From Xinfangfangia pollutisoli (GTDB lineage Bacteria; Pseudomonadota; Alphaproteobacteria; Rhodobacterales; Rhodobacteraceae), in contig NZ_JAICBZ010000008.1 in assembly GCF_020179405.1 (NCBI RefSeq), positions 1 through 64,000 of the forward strand: DNA of 64,000 nt. The letters run 5' to 3'. Shown in pieces: positions 45,716 through 53,918 of the stretch (position 1 is the first letter of the stretch; each line of letters begins with the position of its first letter). The translations under genes were made by a program, and so were the position numbers. The notes under the pieces are model-generated. The model had not been told where the DNA came from. It was given only the letters and a program-made list of their open reading frames with translations, and did no database searches.

Positions 45716-46497
45716 GGCTGCTGGTCATCGGCAATTCCCATGCCGCCTGCCTGATCGAGGCCTGGCGCGGCGCCGACGGGGCCCATGGTGCGACCGAGGT
45801 CGATTTCTTCGCCCGCGCCGGCACGGCCCTGGGCGAATTCGCGATCGAGGGCCGCAGGCTTTACGCGCCCACTGCCGAAGGTCGGGCCTTTCAGGCCCAG
45901 CTGGGGCAGAAGGCGGAATTCGATCTGGCCGGTTACGATGCGATCCTGGTCGTTGGCCATGAGCTGAGCGGCTTTCGGCTGGTGCGCATCCTGAACCGCA
46001 ATCACGTTCTGGGCTGGCCCTATCGCAACCGGCTGGACATTCCGGTGATCACCGAGCCCTGCCTGCGCGACGCGCTGGACGATTCGCTGGAAGACATCAC
46101 CGCGACGCGCCTTCTGCGCCAGATCGCGCCCGCGCTGTCGGCCGACCGGCAAAGGCTGATCGCGCTGCCGCAGCCCTATCCGTCGCAGATCATCCTGCAG
46201 GGCAAGGCCAAGTCGGTGGGTTTCGTGCGGCTGTGCCGGGCGCAGGTCGGCGCGCAGTGCCGGGCCCTGTTCGAAACGGTGGCGCAGGCGCATCTGGCCG
46301 GCATCGGCGCGGCGTTTCTTCCTCAACCCGACGAGACGGTGGTGGAAGGCCTGCTGACCGGGCAGGACTATACGCTGGGGGCGCGGCGTCTGTCGGATCT
46401 CAGCCAGACCCAGCCGCCGCAGGACGAATTGCATGCCAATGCCCGCTATGGCGCATTGATCTGGGCGCAGGTTCTAGCCGAGCTGGGCGCGGCCTAA
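45712..46497 (+). CDS. SGNH/GDSL-like hydrolase-fold protein, partner of the GSCFA protein
   Basis: A 261-aa protein whose start, MRLLVIGNSHAACLIEAW, carries a G-N-S-H motif resembling the catalytic block I (GDS) of SGNH hydrolases, and whose segment ILVVGHELSG could be a second block. A terminal histidine lies in DELHANARYG, matching block V (D-x-x-H). Acyl-esterase or acyltransferase activity is plausible but not proven. It starts inside the GSCFA stop codon, so the two are co-translated. The 3' end overlaps the DeoR gene's 3' end by 4 bp. Confidence 0.7.
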   Translation: MRLLVIGNSHAACLIEAWRGADGAHGATEVDFFARAGTALGEFAIEGRRLYAPTAEGRAFQAQLGQKAEFDLAGYDAILVVGHELSGFRLVRILNRNHVLGWPYRNRLDIPVITEPCLRDALDDSLEDITATRLLRQIAPALSADRQRLIALPQPYPSQIILQGKAKSVGFVRLCRAQVGAQCRALFETVAQAHLAGIGAAFLPQPDETVVEGLLTGQDYTLGARRLSDLSQTQPPQDELHANARYGALIWAQVLAELGAA

Positions 46498-47291
46498 GCC
46501 TTTAGCGCCGATCGCTCTTCCGGCAGCAGCAGGCCCGCGCCATTGCGGCGCAGCGCCGCGGCCAACTCGGGCCCGGGTTCGCGATCGGTGACCAGCGACA
46601 GGTCGCTGTGCCAGCCGGTCAGCAGCACCAGCGCGCGCTTTTCGAACTTGCTGTGATCGGCCAGCACATAGGACCGCCCCGCGCTGGCCAGCATGGCGGA
46701 ATACACCTCGCCCACGCCCAGCATCGCTTCGCTGATCCCGTCGCGGTTCACCCCCGAGGCGCCGATCAGCACGACCGGCGCGCGATAGCGTTCGACCGCG
46801 CGGATGGTTTCGGGGCCGCAGACCATGCGCTCTTGCGGCTCGAAACTGCCGGGCAGCAGCACGATCTCGATCAGCGGATTCGACGAAAGCTCTAGCGCGA
46901 TCGGATAGGTGGGGGTGATCACCGTGATGCGGCGGGTGATCTCGCGCAGGGCGCGGGCGAATTGCAGCATCGTCGCGCCGCCGCCCAGCAGCAGCGCCTC
47001 TTCCCCCGCCACCTCGTCCAGCGCCCGGCGCGCGATGGCCTGCCGCTCGGCCACGTTCAGGTTGATGCGGTCATTCAGCAGCGGCTCGAAGCGGTTCTTC
47101 GCCACCACCGCGCCGCCATAGGTGCGGCTCAGCCGGCCCGCCTGATCCAGTTCGGCCAGATCCCGGCGGATCGTCTCGGTCGAGACGTCCAGCTGTTCGG
47201 CAAGCTGGTTCACCCGCAGCGCCGGGTTGCCCTCCAGCGCGCCGAGGATGCTGTCCTGGCGCTGCTCCTTGCGGGATTTCATCGGTTTCAC
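46494..47291 (-). CDS. DeoR/GlpR family transcriptional regulator of the BMC locus
   Basis: About 265 aa: an N-terminal DeoR helix-turn-helix (RVNQLAEQLDVSTETIRRDLAELDQAGRLSRTYGGA) and a C-terminal DeoRC sugar-phosphate-isomerase-like sensor domain. GTG at 47291 has GGAAGG 8 bases upstream; ATG 47282 is an alternative. It is divergent from the microcompartment genes, and an imperfect 11-bp inverted repeat lies between them, so it is the likely local repressor. DeoR regulators usually sense phosphorylated intermediates; here a phosphorylated amino alcohol could be the signal (inference). Confidence 0.88.
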   Translation of the reverse strand: MKPMKSRKEQRQDSILGALEGNPALRVNQLAEQLDVSTETIRRDLAELDQAGRLSRTYGGAVVAKNRFEPLLNDRINLNVAERQAIARRALDEVAGEEALLLGGGATMLQFARALREITRRITVITPTYPIALELSSNPLIEIVLLPGSFEPQERMVCGPETIRAVERYRAPVVLIGASGVNRDGISEAMLGVGEVYSAMLASAGRSYVLADHSKFEKRALVLLTGWHSDLSLVTDREPGPELAAALRRNGAGLLLPEERSALKA

Positions 47292-47381
47292 TGGCAACAC
47301 CTTCCGATCTGACGACCCGTATTTGTGTGGAGTCCTGCATCATTGCAACCCGGATGACAAAGTTCAAACGCAAGAAATGAC

Positions 47382-47411
47382 CATCTGCCAACATTTATTT
47401 GTTGCCAGATG
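47382..47411. promoter_or_regulatory. Inverted repeat in the DeoR/BMC divergent promoter
   Basis: CATCTGCCAAC (47382-47392) and GTTGCCAGATG (47401-47411) form an 11-bp inverted repeat with one mismatch around an AT-only spacer (ATTTATTT). Flanking copies of ATGACAA occur at about 47354 and 47421. The AT-rich segment contrasts with the surrounding sequence and is a good candidate operator/promoter for the DeoR regulator. Confidence 0.55.
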
Positions 47412-47451
47412 CAGAATCAGATGACAATCTCCGGTCAAACGGAGGTGCGGC

Positions 47452-48732
47452 GTGTTCAACTACGGATACTTCAGCTTCGAGTCGAAGGCCGAGCTTCTTG
47501 CGAAGTCGATCGAATACTGGAACCCGGGCAAGACGAAGTTCTGGCAGGATGCCGGCATCGACATGGTGATCGACCGGCGCGAGGGATATTACCTTTACGA
47601 CATGTCCGGCCGCCGGCTGATCGACCTGCATCTCAATGGCGGGACTTACAATTTCGGCCATCGCAACGCGGAACTGGTGGCCACGCTGAAATCCGCGCTC
47701 GACTATTTCGACATGGGCAACCACTGGTTCCCCTCGGTCGCCCGTGCCGCCTTTTCCGAGAAGCTGGTGAAGACCGCCGCGCATATGCAATACGCCATCT
47801 TCGGCGCCGGCGGGGCCGAGGCTGTGGAAATCGCGCTGAAGACTGCCCGATATACCACAAAACGCCGCAAGATCGTGTCGATCATCAAGGGCTATCACGG
47901 CCATTCCGGCCTGTCGGTCGCGACCGGCGACGATCGGTTCTCGAAGATCTTCCTGGCCGACAAGCCCGAAGAGTTCATTCAGGTGCCGTTCAACGACATC
48001 GACGCGCTGGACCGCGCGCTTCGCGGCCGCGACGTGGCCTGTTTCATCATCGAGACCATCCCCGCCACCTATGGCTTTCCGCTGCCCGATGACGGCTATC
48101 TGCAGGCCTGTCAGGATCTTTGCCGCCGCTACGGCACGCTTTACATCGCCGACGAGGTGCAGACCGGCCTGATGCGCTGCGGCACGATGTGGGGCTGGCA
48201 AAGCTACGGGCTGGAGCCGGACATGTTCGTGACCGGCAAGGGGCTGGGCGGCGGCATCTATCCGATCTCGGCCTGTGTGGTGACCGAGAAATGCGGCGGC
48301 TGGCTGCATGAAGACGGGGCCGCGCATATTTCGACCTCGGGCGGGTCGGAACTGGGCTGCATCGTCGGCCATCAGGTGATCGACATCCTGCAACGCCCCG
48401 AAGTCATTGCGAATGTGCATTCGGTTGCCGATTTCTTCCGCCGCGCCCTGACGCAGATGATGGCGGCCCACAGCGACATTTTCGTAGGCATCCGCCAGCG
48501 CGGCGTGATCCTGGGTCTGGAATATGACCACCCCGAAGGCGCGGTGGCGGTGTCGCGCGCGCTGTATGAACACGGGGTCTGGGCGATCTTCTCGTCGCTG
48601 GACAAGCGGGTGCTGCAGTTCAAGCCGGGCGTGCTGCTGGATGTGGCGACCTGCCAGGAGATCATCGACCGGATGGAGGCCGCGATGCCGCGTGCCCGTG
48701 CTTTGCTGCGCGACATGCGCCGCGCGGCCTGA
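47452..48732 (+). CDS. Class III PLP enzyme, probable amino-alcohol-phosphate phospho-lyase
   Basis: A 426-aa fold type I PLP enzyme of the class III aminotransferase family. The Schiff-base lysine is Lys263 in VTGKGLGGGIYP; IADEVQTGLMR and GAGGAEAVEIALKTARYTT are family motifs. In this family some members are ammonia-releasing phospho-lyases acting on ethanolamine phosphate or 1-amino-2-propanol phosphate. Given the neighbouring kinase and aldehyde dehydrogenase, a phospho-lyase producing an aldehyde inside the microcompartment is more likely than a transaminase. GTG start with GGAGG 7 bases ahead. First gene of the BMC operon. Confidence 0.82.
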   Translation: MFNYGYFSFESKAELLAKSIEYWNPGKTKFWQDAGIDMVIDRREGYYLYDMSGRRLIDLHLNGGTYNFGHRNAELVATLKSALDYFDMGNHWFPSVARAAFSEKLVKTAAHMQYAIFGAGGAEAVEIALKTARYTTKRRKIVSIIKGYHGHSGLSVATGDDRFSKIFLADKPEEFIQVPFNDIDALDRALRGRDVACFIIETIPATYGFPLPDDGYLQACQDLCRRYGTLYIADEVQTGLMRCGTMWGWQSYGLEPDMFVTGKGLGGGIYPISACVVTEKCGGWLHEDGAAHISTSGGSELGCIVGHQVIDILQRPEVIANVHSVADFFRRALTQMMAAHSDIFVGIRQRGVILGLEYDHPEGAVAVSRALYEHGVWAIFSSLDKRVLQFKPGVLLDVATCQEIIDRMEAAMPRARALLRDMRRAA

Positions 48733-48744
48733 GGGGGAAAGCCG

Positions 48745-50301
48745 ATGCCGATGCAGCTTCACCAGGACGCGCCGCGCCTGCAGGTTCCAGACCGGGCCGA
48801 AGAGACGGCGAAGATGAAGATCGACCGCGCCACCTGGGCGGGGCAGGCCTTTGCCCGATATGACCGGGCGGCGGTGATGCGGATCGCGCGCGCCGTGGCC
48901 GAAGCCGGGCATGCCGCGGCCACGCAATTCGCCGAGGCGGCGGTGGCGGAAACCGGCATGGGCGTGGTGGCCGACAAGGTGCTGAAGAACCAGCTTTCGG
49001 CGCATCCGCTTGTCGATTTCTACGAAAACCTCGATCTGGTCAGCCCGAAGGTCGATGCCGAGCGCCGGATGATCGAACTGCCGCGTCCGGCCGGCGTGGT
49101 GCTGGCGCTGACGCCGGCGACCAACCCGGTCTCGACCCTGTATTACAAGACGATCCTGGCGATCCTGTCGCGCAATGCGATCCTGTTCAGCCCGCATCCG
49201 ATGGCCAGACGCTGCTGCAACGCGGCCGCGGCCCGGCTGGCGGCGGCGGCCGAGGCGGCGGGCGCGCCCTCGGGCCTGATCCAGTGCATCGAAGAGCCCT
49301 CGGTGCCACTGGTGCAGGCGCTGATGGGGTCGGCCAAGGTGCAGGTGATCCTGGCGACGGGCGGCGGGCCGATGGTGCGGGCGGCCTATTCCTCGGGCAA
49401 TCCGGCCATCGGCGTGGGCCCCGGCAATGCGCCGGTCTATGTCGATCCGGGCACCGACCAGACGGTCGCGGCGCGGCGCATCATCGACAGCAAGGCCTTC
49501 GACAATTCGGTCCTGTGCACCAATGAAAGCGTGCTGATCTCGCAAGAGCGGGATCGCAGCCGGCTGGAACGCGCGCTGCGGGCCGGGGGCGCCCATATCT
49601 GCTCCGAGGCCGACGTTGCCAAACTGCGCGACTGGCTGTTCCCCGGCGGGCATCTGAACACGGCCGCGGTCGGCAAATCGGCGGTCTGGATCGCGGGCCA
49701 GGCCGGGCTGCGCGTGGTGGGCACGACGCGGGTGCTGGTGGCGCCGGTGGCGCTGGTGGGCATTGACGAGCCGCTGACCCGGGAAAAGCTGTGCCCGGTG
49801 CTGGGCTGGGCGCTGGTCAGCAGCGCCGCCCATGCCGCCAGCATGGCGCAGATGATCCTGCGGATGACCGGCGCGGGCCATTCCGCCGCGATCCATACCG
49901 ACGATCCGCAGCTGGCGCTGGATTTTGCAAGCGCGCTGTCGGTCTATCGGGTGGTGGTCAATGCGCCCTGTTCGCAGGGGGCCGCCGGGTTCGCCACCCA
50001 TCTGGCGCCGTCCTTCATGATCGGCACCGGCTATTTCGGCCGGTCCTCGGTGGGCGAGAATATCGGGCCGCAGCATCTGGTTCACTGGACCCGGCTGGCC
50101 TGGAATTCCGACCCCTCGGTCAGGCCCGGCGATCTGGACGGGCTGCGGGCGCCCTTCGCGGGGCCCGAGGCCGCGCCCGCAGTCCCGCTGCCCTTCAGCG
50201 CGCCGGCCAGCCGGCCCGTGGGCGAGGGCGGGGTCGATCGCGACCTGCTGCGCGAGCTTATTCTTCAGGAACTCCGTGATCTGACCAGGGGCAAGTCGTG
50301 A
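48745..50301 (+). CDS. BMC-associated CoA-acylating aldehyde dehydrogenase (PduP/EutE type)
   Basis: A 518-aa aldehyde dehydrogenase converting an aldehyde, NAD+ and CoA to acyl-CoA. The catalytic Cys258 lies in KAFDNSVLCTNE, and the nucleotide region has LATGGGPMVRAAYSSGNPAIGVGPGNAPVYVD. After about residue 465 comes a Pro/Ala linker, then the amphipathic tail DRDLLRELILQELRDLTRGK, which has the features of an encapsulation peptide for targeting into the shell. Most PduP enzymes carry this peptide at the N-terminus; C-terminal placement is seen in other BMC types. The stop overlaps the BMC-T start by 4 bp. Confidence 0.9.
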   Translation: MPMQLHQDAPRLQVPDRAEETAKMKIDRATWAGQAFARYDRAAVMRIARAVAEAGHAAATQFAEAAVAETGMGVVADKVLKNQLSAHPLVDFYENLDLVSPKVDAERRMIELPRPAGVVLALTPATNPVSTLYYKTILAILSRNAILFSPHPMARRCCNAAAARLAAAAEAAGAPSGLIQCIEEPSVPLVQALMGSAKVQVILATGGGPMVRAAYSSGNPAIGVGPGNAPVYVDPGTDQTVAARRIIDSKAFDNSVLCTNESVLISQERDRSRLERALRAGGAHICSEADVAKLRDWLFPGGHLNTAAVGKSAVWIAGQAGLRVVGTTRVLVAPVALVGIDEPLTREKLCPVLGWALVSSAAHAASMAQMILRMTGAGHSAAIHTDDPQLALDFASALSVYRVVVNAPCSQGAAGFATHLAPSFMIGTGYFGRSSVGENIGPQHLVHWTRLAWNSDPSVRPGDLDGLRAPFAGPEAAPAVPLPFSAPASRPVGEGGVDRDLLRELILQELRDLTRGKS

Positions 50302-50927
50302 CCGATCTCCGCGCCTTCATCTTCATCGACCAGCTGCAGCCGCAGACCCTGGCCTATACCTCGACCTGGATGCGCGGAACGCTGCCGCGCGCGCGGATGG
50401 CGGCGCAGATCATCGAGATCGCGCCGGGGCTGGATGTCGAGGCGCTGACCGATACGGTGCTGAAAAGCGCCGAGGTGCGGGCGGGGTTTCTGGTGGTTGA
50501 ACGCCAGTTCGGCACGCTGCAGTTCCATGCCCGCTCGACCGCCGAGGTGCAGGCCGGGGCGGCGGCGGCGCTGACGGCCATGGGCAAGCGCCGCGAAGAT
50601 GCCGAAAAGCCGAAGATCATGGCCTCGAAGATCGTGACGCGGGTTGATGACCAGCATGCCTTCCTGATGAACCGCAACAAGACCGGCTCGATGGTGCTGG
50701 CGGGGGAAAGTGTCTACCTGCTGGAATGCCAGCCCGCGGCCTATGCCATCCTGGCCTGCAACGAGGCCGAGAAAGAGGCGGACATCAAGGTCATCGACAT
50801 GCGGATGATCGGGGCGAATGGCCGGCTGTATCTGGCCGGGACCGAAGCCGATGTCAGGAATGCCCGCGACGCGGCCGAGCGGGCGCTGCGCGAGGCGGGG
50901 GCGGTGGATGCGAGGGCGGGCGGATGA
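50298..50927 (+). CDS. BMC-T tandem-domain shell protein 1
   Basis: A 209-aa protein with two BMC domains (about residues 1-100 and 105-205). First-domain features are DVEALTDTVLKSAEVRAGFLVVERQFGTLQFHA; second-domain features are MVLAGESVYLLECQPAAYAILACNEAEKEADIKVIDMRMIGANGRLYLAG. Tandem BMC proteins form pseudohexameric trimers, often with gated central pores that pass larger substrates or cofactors. It closely resembles the second BMC-T at 52007 in its start (LR-x-F/Y-x-x-I-D/E-x-LQPQ). Overlaps both neighbours (ATGA). Confidence 0.9.
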   Translation: MTDLRAFIFIDQLQPQTLAYTSTWMRGTLPRARMAAQIIEIAPGLDVEALTDTVLKSAEVRAGFLVVERQFGTLQFHARSTAEVQAGAAAALTAMGKRREDAEKPKIMASKIVTRVDDQHAFLMNRNKTGSMVLAGESVYLLECQPAAYAILACNEAEKEADIKVIDMRMIGANGRLYLAGTEADVRNARDAAERALREAGAVDARAGG

Positions 50928-51403
50928 GCGATCTGCGCGCCCTGATCCGCGAACTGCTGTCGGAAGAGATCGCCAGCCTGCGCGCCGAAATCCTGGGCGG
51001 GGCGGCGGTCGCGGCCGAGCCTGTCCAGGTGTCGACCGAGGCGCAGCTGACGGAATTCGCCCTGACCATCGCGCGCCGCGCGCAGGCGCCGGGCTTTCTG
51101 GCCGGGCTGGAAGCGGGGCGGATCCGCTTTGCGCCGCAGGGCATGGCCGCCATGCCGGGTCCCGCCCCGGTCGCCGCCGCCGTGCCCGCCCCTGCCCCCG
51201 CCGGGGCGCCGGTGGCGCGGCTGGTCACCACCGTTCCGGCGGGCATTCCCGAATTGCGCAAATCCCTGGTGACCGAGCGCGACATTGCCGCGATCGGCAC
51301 CGACCAGACGCGGCTGCGGATCACCAAACAGGCGCGGCTGACACCCCTGGCGGGCGACGAGGCCCGCCGCCGCGGCATCAGGATCGAAAGGACATTGGCA
51401 TGA
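50924..51403 (+). CDS. BMC-locus accessory protein with N-terminal amphipathic helix and Pro/Ala linker
   Basis: A 160-aa protein not assigned to a named family. Residues 1-27 form an amphipathic helix (LRALIRELLSEEIASLRAEI) like an encapsulation peptide; residues about 75-95 are an Ala/Pro linker; the C-terminal part ends ITKQARLTPLAGDEARRRGIRI, a pattern shared with several BMC accessory proteins such as PduM. Its place between BMC-T and BMC-P genes equals that of an uncharacterised gene in the mycobacterial RMM locus (from memory). It may connect cargo to the shell. Start and stop both overlap neighbours. Confidence 0.6.
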   Translation: MSDLRALIRELLSEEIASLRAEILGGAAVAAEPVQVSTEAQLTEFALTIARRAQAPGFLAGLEAGRIRFAPQGMAAMPGPAPVAAAVPAPAPAGAPVARLVTTVPAGIPELRKSLVTERDIAAIGTDQTRLRITKQARLTPLAGDEARRRGIRIERTLA

Positions 51404-51669
51404 TACGGGCGCGCGTCAGCGGCAGGCTTTGGTCCACCCGCCATATCGGCACGCTTCCCACCGGGGCGCTTCTGGAGGTGGAAACCGAGACCGGCGCGAA
51501 ACTGATCGCCTTCGATCCGCTCGGCTGCGCCGAGGGCGAGGCGGTGCTGATCACCCAGGGCTCGGTCGCAGCTGCCTGGTTCACCGAACGCACGGCGCCG
51601 ATTGACGCGCTGATCATCGGTTCCATCGACGACGCATCTGCCGGGAAGCCGGCCGCGAAACGCAAGTAA
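51400..51669 (+). CDS. BMC-P pentameric vertex protein (EutN/CcmL type)
   Basis: An 89-aa EutN/CcmL/PduN-family protein that caps the shell vertices as a pentamer. Family features: an N-terminal RARVSGRLWSTRHIGTLPTGALLEVE strand, AFDPLGCAEGEAVLITQGSVAAAWF (typical D-x-x-G-A-G-x-G-x-x-V-L region with S-A-A/V), and DALIIGSIDD near the C-terminus. ATG overlaps the upstream stop. Its presence indicates that closed polyhedral shells can form. Confidence 0.92.
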   Translation: MIRARVSGRLWSTRHIGTLPTGALLEVETETGAKLIAFDPLGCAEGEAVLITQGSVAAAWFTERTAPIDALIIGSIDDASAGKPAAKRK

Positions 51670-51681
51670 GGAGGTTTTCAA

Positions 51682-51963
51682 ATGGCTAATCTTGCAATCG
51701 GAATGATCGAAACCAAGGGCTATGTCCCCGCGCTGGCGGCGGCGGATGCCATGGTGAAGGCGGCAAATGTCGAGATCGTCGCCCGCAACGAAGTGGGCGG
51801 CGGGCTGGTCTCGGTCGTGGTGCGCGGCGATGTGGGGGCGGTGAAGGCCGCCACCGAAGCCGGCGCCGAAGCCGCGGCCCAGATCGGCGATGTCACCGCC
51901 GTGCATGTGATTCCGCGCCCGCATGCCGATCTGGCAAAGCATTTCGACGCGCTGAAGGCCTGA
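51682..51963 (+). CDS. BMC-H hexameric shell protein (PduA/EutM type)
   Basis: A 93-aa single-domain BMC protein. It has the canonical start [31 protein letters not shown] and the pore-loop region [29 protein letters not shown]. Canonical PduA has a GSG pore lining where this has GGG, which could alter pore size or polarity. It has its own good ribosome site (GGAGG). Main facet component, expected to be the most abundant shell protein. Confidence 0.95.
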   Translation: MANLAIGMIETKGYVPALAAADAMVKAANVEIVARNEVGGGLVSVVVRGDVGAVKAATEAGAEAAAQIGDVTAVHVIPRPHADLAKHFDALKA

Positions 51964-52006
51964 GCCGGCACCGCCGGTTCCCGCATGCAGGACAAGGATC
52001 AAGGGC

Positions 52007-52630
52007 ATGACAGAGCTTCGCGTCTATCTTCCCATCGAGGATCTGCAGCCTCAGTTCGCGGCCTATCTGTCCTCGCCCACCCGGGCGAGGGGATATCCGC
52101 CCTTCCGGGGCCAGCATTCGCTGATCATCGAGGTGGCCCCCGCCTTGGCGATCCACCGGGTCACCGATCTGGCGCTGAAGGCCGCGCCCGAGATGGAGCC
52201 GGGGATCCTGTACACCGAACGCCAGTTCGGCCTGCTGGAGCTGCATTCCGACCGGATGGCGGATCTGACCGCCGCCGGCCAGGCGATCCTGGCCGGGATC
52301 GGCGCGGCGCCGGCCGATCAGATGCGCCCGCAGATCCTGTATCACGACATCATCGAGGATCTGTCGGATCAGCATGCGATCATCCTCAACCGCGCGCGCG
52401 ATGCCTCGATCCTGGTGCCGGGCGTTGCGCTGCTGATCTATGAAATGGCGCCGGCGCTTTTCGCCTGCGTCGCGGCCAATGAGGCCGAGAAGGCCGCGCC
52501 CAATGCCGTGATCAACGATGTGCAGATGATGGGCGCGACCGGCCGGCTGTTCATGTCGGGCACCCCCGCCGAAATGCGGATCGCGCGCGACACGATCACC
52601 GCGAAACTGGAGGCGATCACCGGACGATAG
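52007..52630 (+). CDS. BMC-T tandem-domain shell protein 2
   Basis: A 207-aa tandem BMC protein, clearly paralogous to the one at 50298: ELRVYLPIEDLQPQFAAYLSS at the start, RVTDLALKAAPEMEPGILYTERQFGLLELHS in domain 1, and LVPGVALLIYEMAPALFACVAANEAEKAAPNAVINDVQMMGATGRLFMSG in domain 2. Two non-identical BMC-T proteins suggest separate pores for different metabolites. A GGGGCC/GGCCCC hairpin lies just after the stop (52636-52651), before the transporter genes. Confidence 0.9.
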   Translation: MTELRVYLPIEDLQPQFAAYLSSPTRARGYPPFRGQHSLIIEVAPALAIHRVTDLALKAAPEMEPGILYTERQFGLLELHSDRMADLTAAGQAILAGIGAAPADQMRPQILYHDIIEDLSDQHAIILNRARDASILVPGVALLIYEMAPALFACVAANEAEKAAPNAVINDVQMMGATGRLFMSGTPAEMRIARDTITAKLEAITGR

Positions 52631-52711
52631 ACGACGGGGCCGCAGGGCCCCCTTCACGCCCGAGAGGTGGATCAACCATCCGAGAGGCAAAACCAACAAG
52701 GGAGAAAGACG

Positions 52712-53842
52712 ATGATCACGAGACGTCAGTTCTCGCTGGGCGCGGCCGGTCTGGCCGGTCTGTCGGCGTTTTCGATGCCGGGCCGGGCGCTTGCCGAGCG
52801 CAGCAATCAGCTGAATATCCTGTGCTGGGAGGGCTACAATTCCGACACGGTGCTGAACCCCTATCGCGCGGCCCATCCCGGGGCGACGATCCGGGCCGAA
52901 AGCGGCACCTCGGACCCCGAGATGATCAACCGGCTGCGCGCGGGCGAGATCGGCACCTGGGATCTGATCAATGTGAACCAGCCCTGGGCGCGCGGAGAGC
53001 TGATCCGCGATGCCCTGATCCGGCCCCTGAACAAAGAGCGCTTCCTGCCCTGGTTCGACAAGATGACGCCGGAATTCGCCAAGCCCTATGCGCTGGCCTT
53101 CGCCGACAATGGCGATCTGCTGGGCATGCCGCAGCGCTATGGGCCGTTCTCGTTCGTGGTGAACACCGACAGGATCAGCCAGGATAGCGCCGAAGAGCAG
53201 GGCTGGAACCTGTTCCTCGATCCGGCGATGAAGGGCCGCTACGGGCTGCTGACCTATGACAACTGGAACGTGATCCATCTGTGTCTTGCGGCCGGGCTGG
53301 ACCCGTTCAAGCCGGTCGAGGGCGCCGATGCCGACCGCTTCGCCGAAACCTGCCGGCAGATCGTGGCCGGCGCGCGGCTGATGACCGACGATCTGGTGGC
53401 GATGAACACCGCGCTGATCAATGGCGAGATCGACGCCTATTTCACCGGCGGCACCTATACCGCCTCGCCCGCGCGCTATGACGGCGCGACCTTCGTGCGC
53501 GCGATCACGCCGCGGTCGGGGCCGGTCGGCGGCAAGGGCGGCGTGGTCTGGGTGGAACTGACCTCGGCGGTGAACAACCCCGATCCTTCCGGCCTGGCCG
53601 AGGATTTTCTGGAATTCGTGCAGAAGCCCGAGATCTGCAAGGCGGTGGCCTTCTCGGAAGGCACCTACAACCCGATCGCGCAGATGGGCAATCCCGAGGT
53701 GATGGCGCTGTTCGACGCCGAGATGCTGGAGGCGATCCAGTTCGATTCGCTGGAAGCCGAGCTGTCGCGCTGTCTGGAATTCGATGTCGTGCCTTCCTAC
53801 GACGCCCTGCTTGCGGCCTATGTCGCCGCGCGGCGCGGCTAG
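52712..53842 (+). CDS. Spermidine/putrescine-type ABC transporter substrate-binding protein
   Basis: A 376-aa periplasmic binding protein of the PotD family (SBP_bac_8). The N-terminus TRRQFSLGAAGLAGLSAFSM is a twin-arginine-type signal, cleaved after about residue 30 (ALA-ER). The mature start LNILCWEGYNS is characteristic of PotD/PotF. Family members bind small amines such as polyamines; in this operon an amino alcohol (1-amino-2-propanol, ethanolamine) or aminoacetone is a reasonable ligand. ATG 52712 follows GGGAGAAAG. It is followed by a hairpin and the rest of the transporter. Confidence 0.88.
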   Translation: MITRRQFSLGAAGLAGLSAFSMPGRALAERSNQLNILCWEGYNSDTVLNPYRAAHPGATIRAESGTSDPEMINRLRAGEIGTWDLINVNQPWARGELIRDALIRPLNKERFLPWFDKMTPEFAKPYALAFADNGDLLGMPQRYGPFSFVVNTDRISQDSAEEQGWNLFLDPAMKGRYGLLTYDNWNVIHLCLAAGLDPFKPVEGADADRFAETCRQIVAGARLMTDDLVAMNTALINGEIDAYFTGGTYTASPARYDGATFVRAITPRSGPVGGKGGVVWVELTSAVNNPDPSGLAEDFLEFVQKPEICKAVAFSEGTYNPIAQMGNPEVMALFDAEMLEAIQFDSLEAELSRCLEFDVVPSYDALLAAYVAARRG

Positions 53843-53863
53843 GGCCTTTGGCTGTGACAGGCT

Positions 53864-53897
53864 GCCGGGCGCCCTGCGGCCCGGCGGCCCCCTTTTC
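53864..53897 (+). other. Stem-loop after the PotD-like gene
   Basis: GCCGGGC (53864-53870) pairs with GCCCGGC (53879-53885) around an 8-nt loop, followed by CCCCCTTTTCCCC. It could attenuate or stabilise the transcript between binding-protein and ATPase genes. Similar hairpins follow the other two binding-protein genes in the window. Confidence 0.5.
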
Positions 53898-53918
53898 CCC
53901 TTTTGCCTGGAATGGACG

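Noticed and set aside
47395-50085. Minus-strand frame of about 900 codons opposite the BMC enzymes
   Set aside because: Antisense to the PLP enzyme and aldehyde dehydrogenase, which have complete active sites; no motif in the minus frame.
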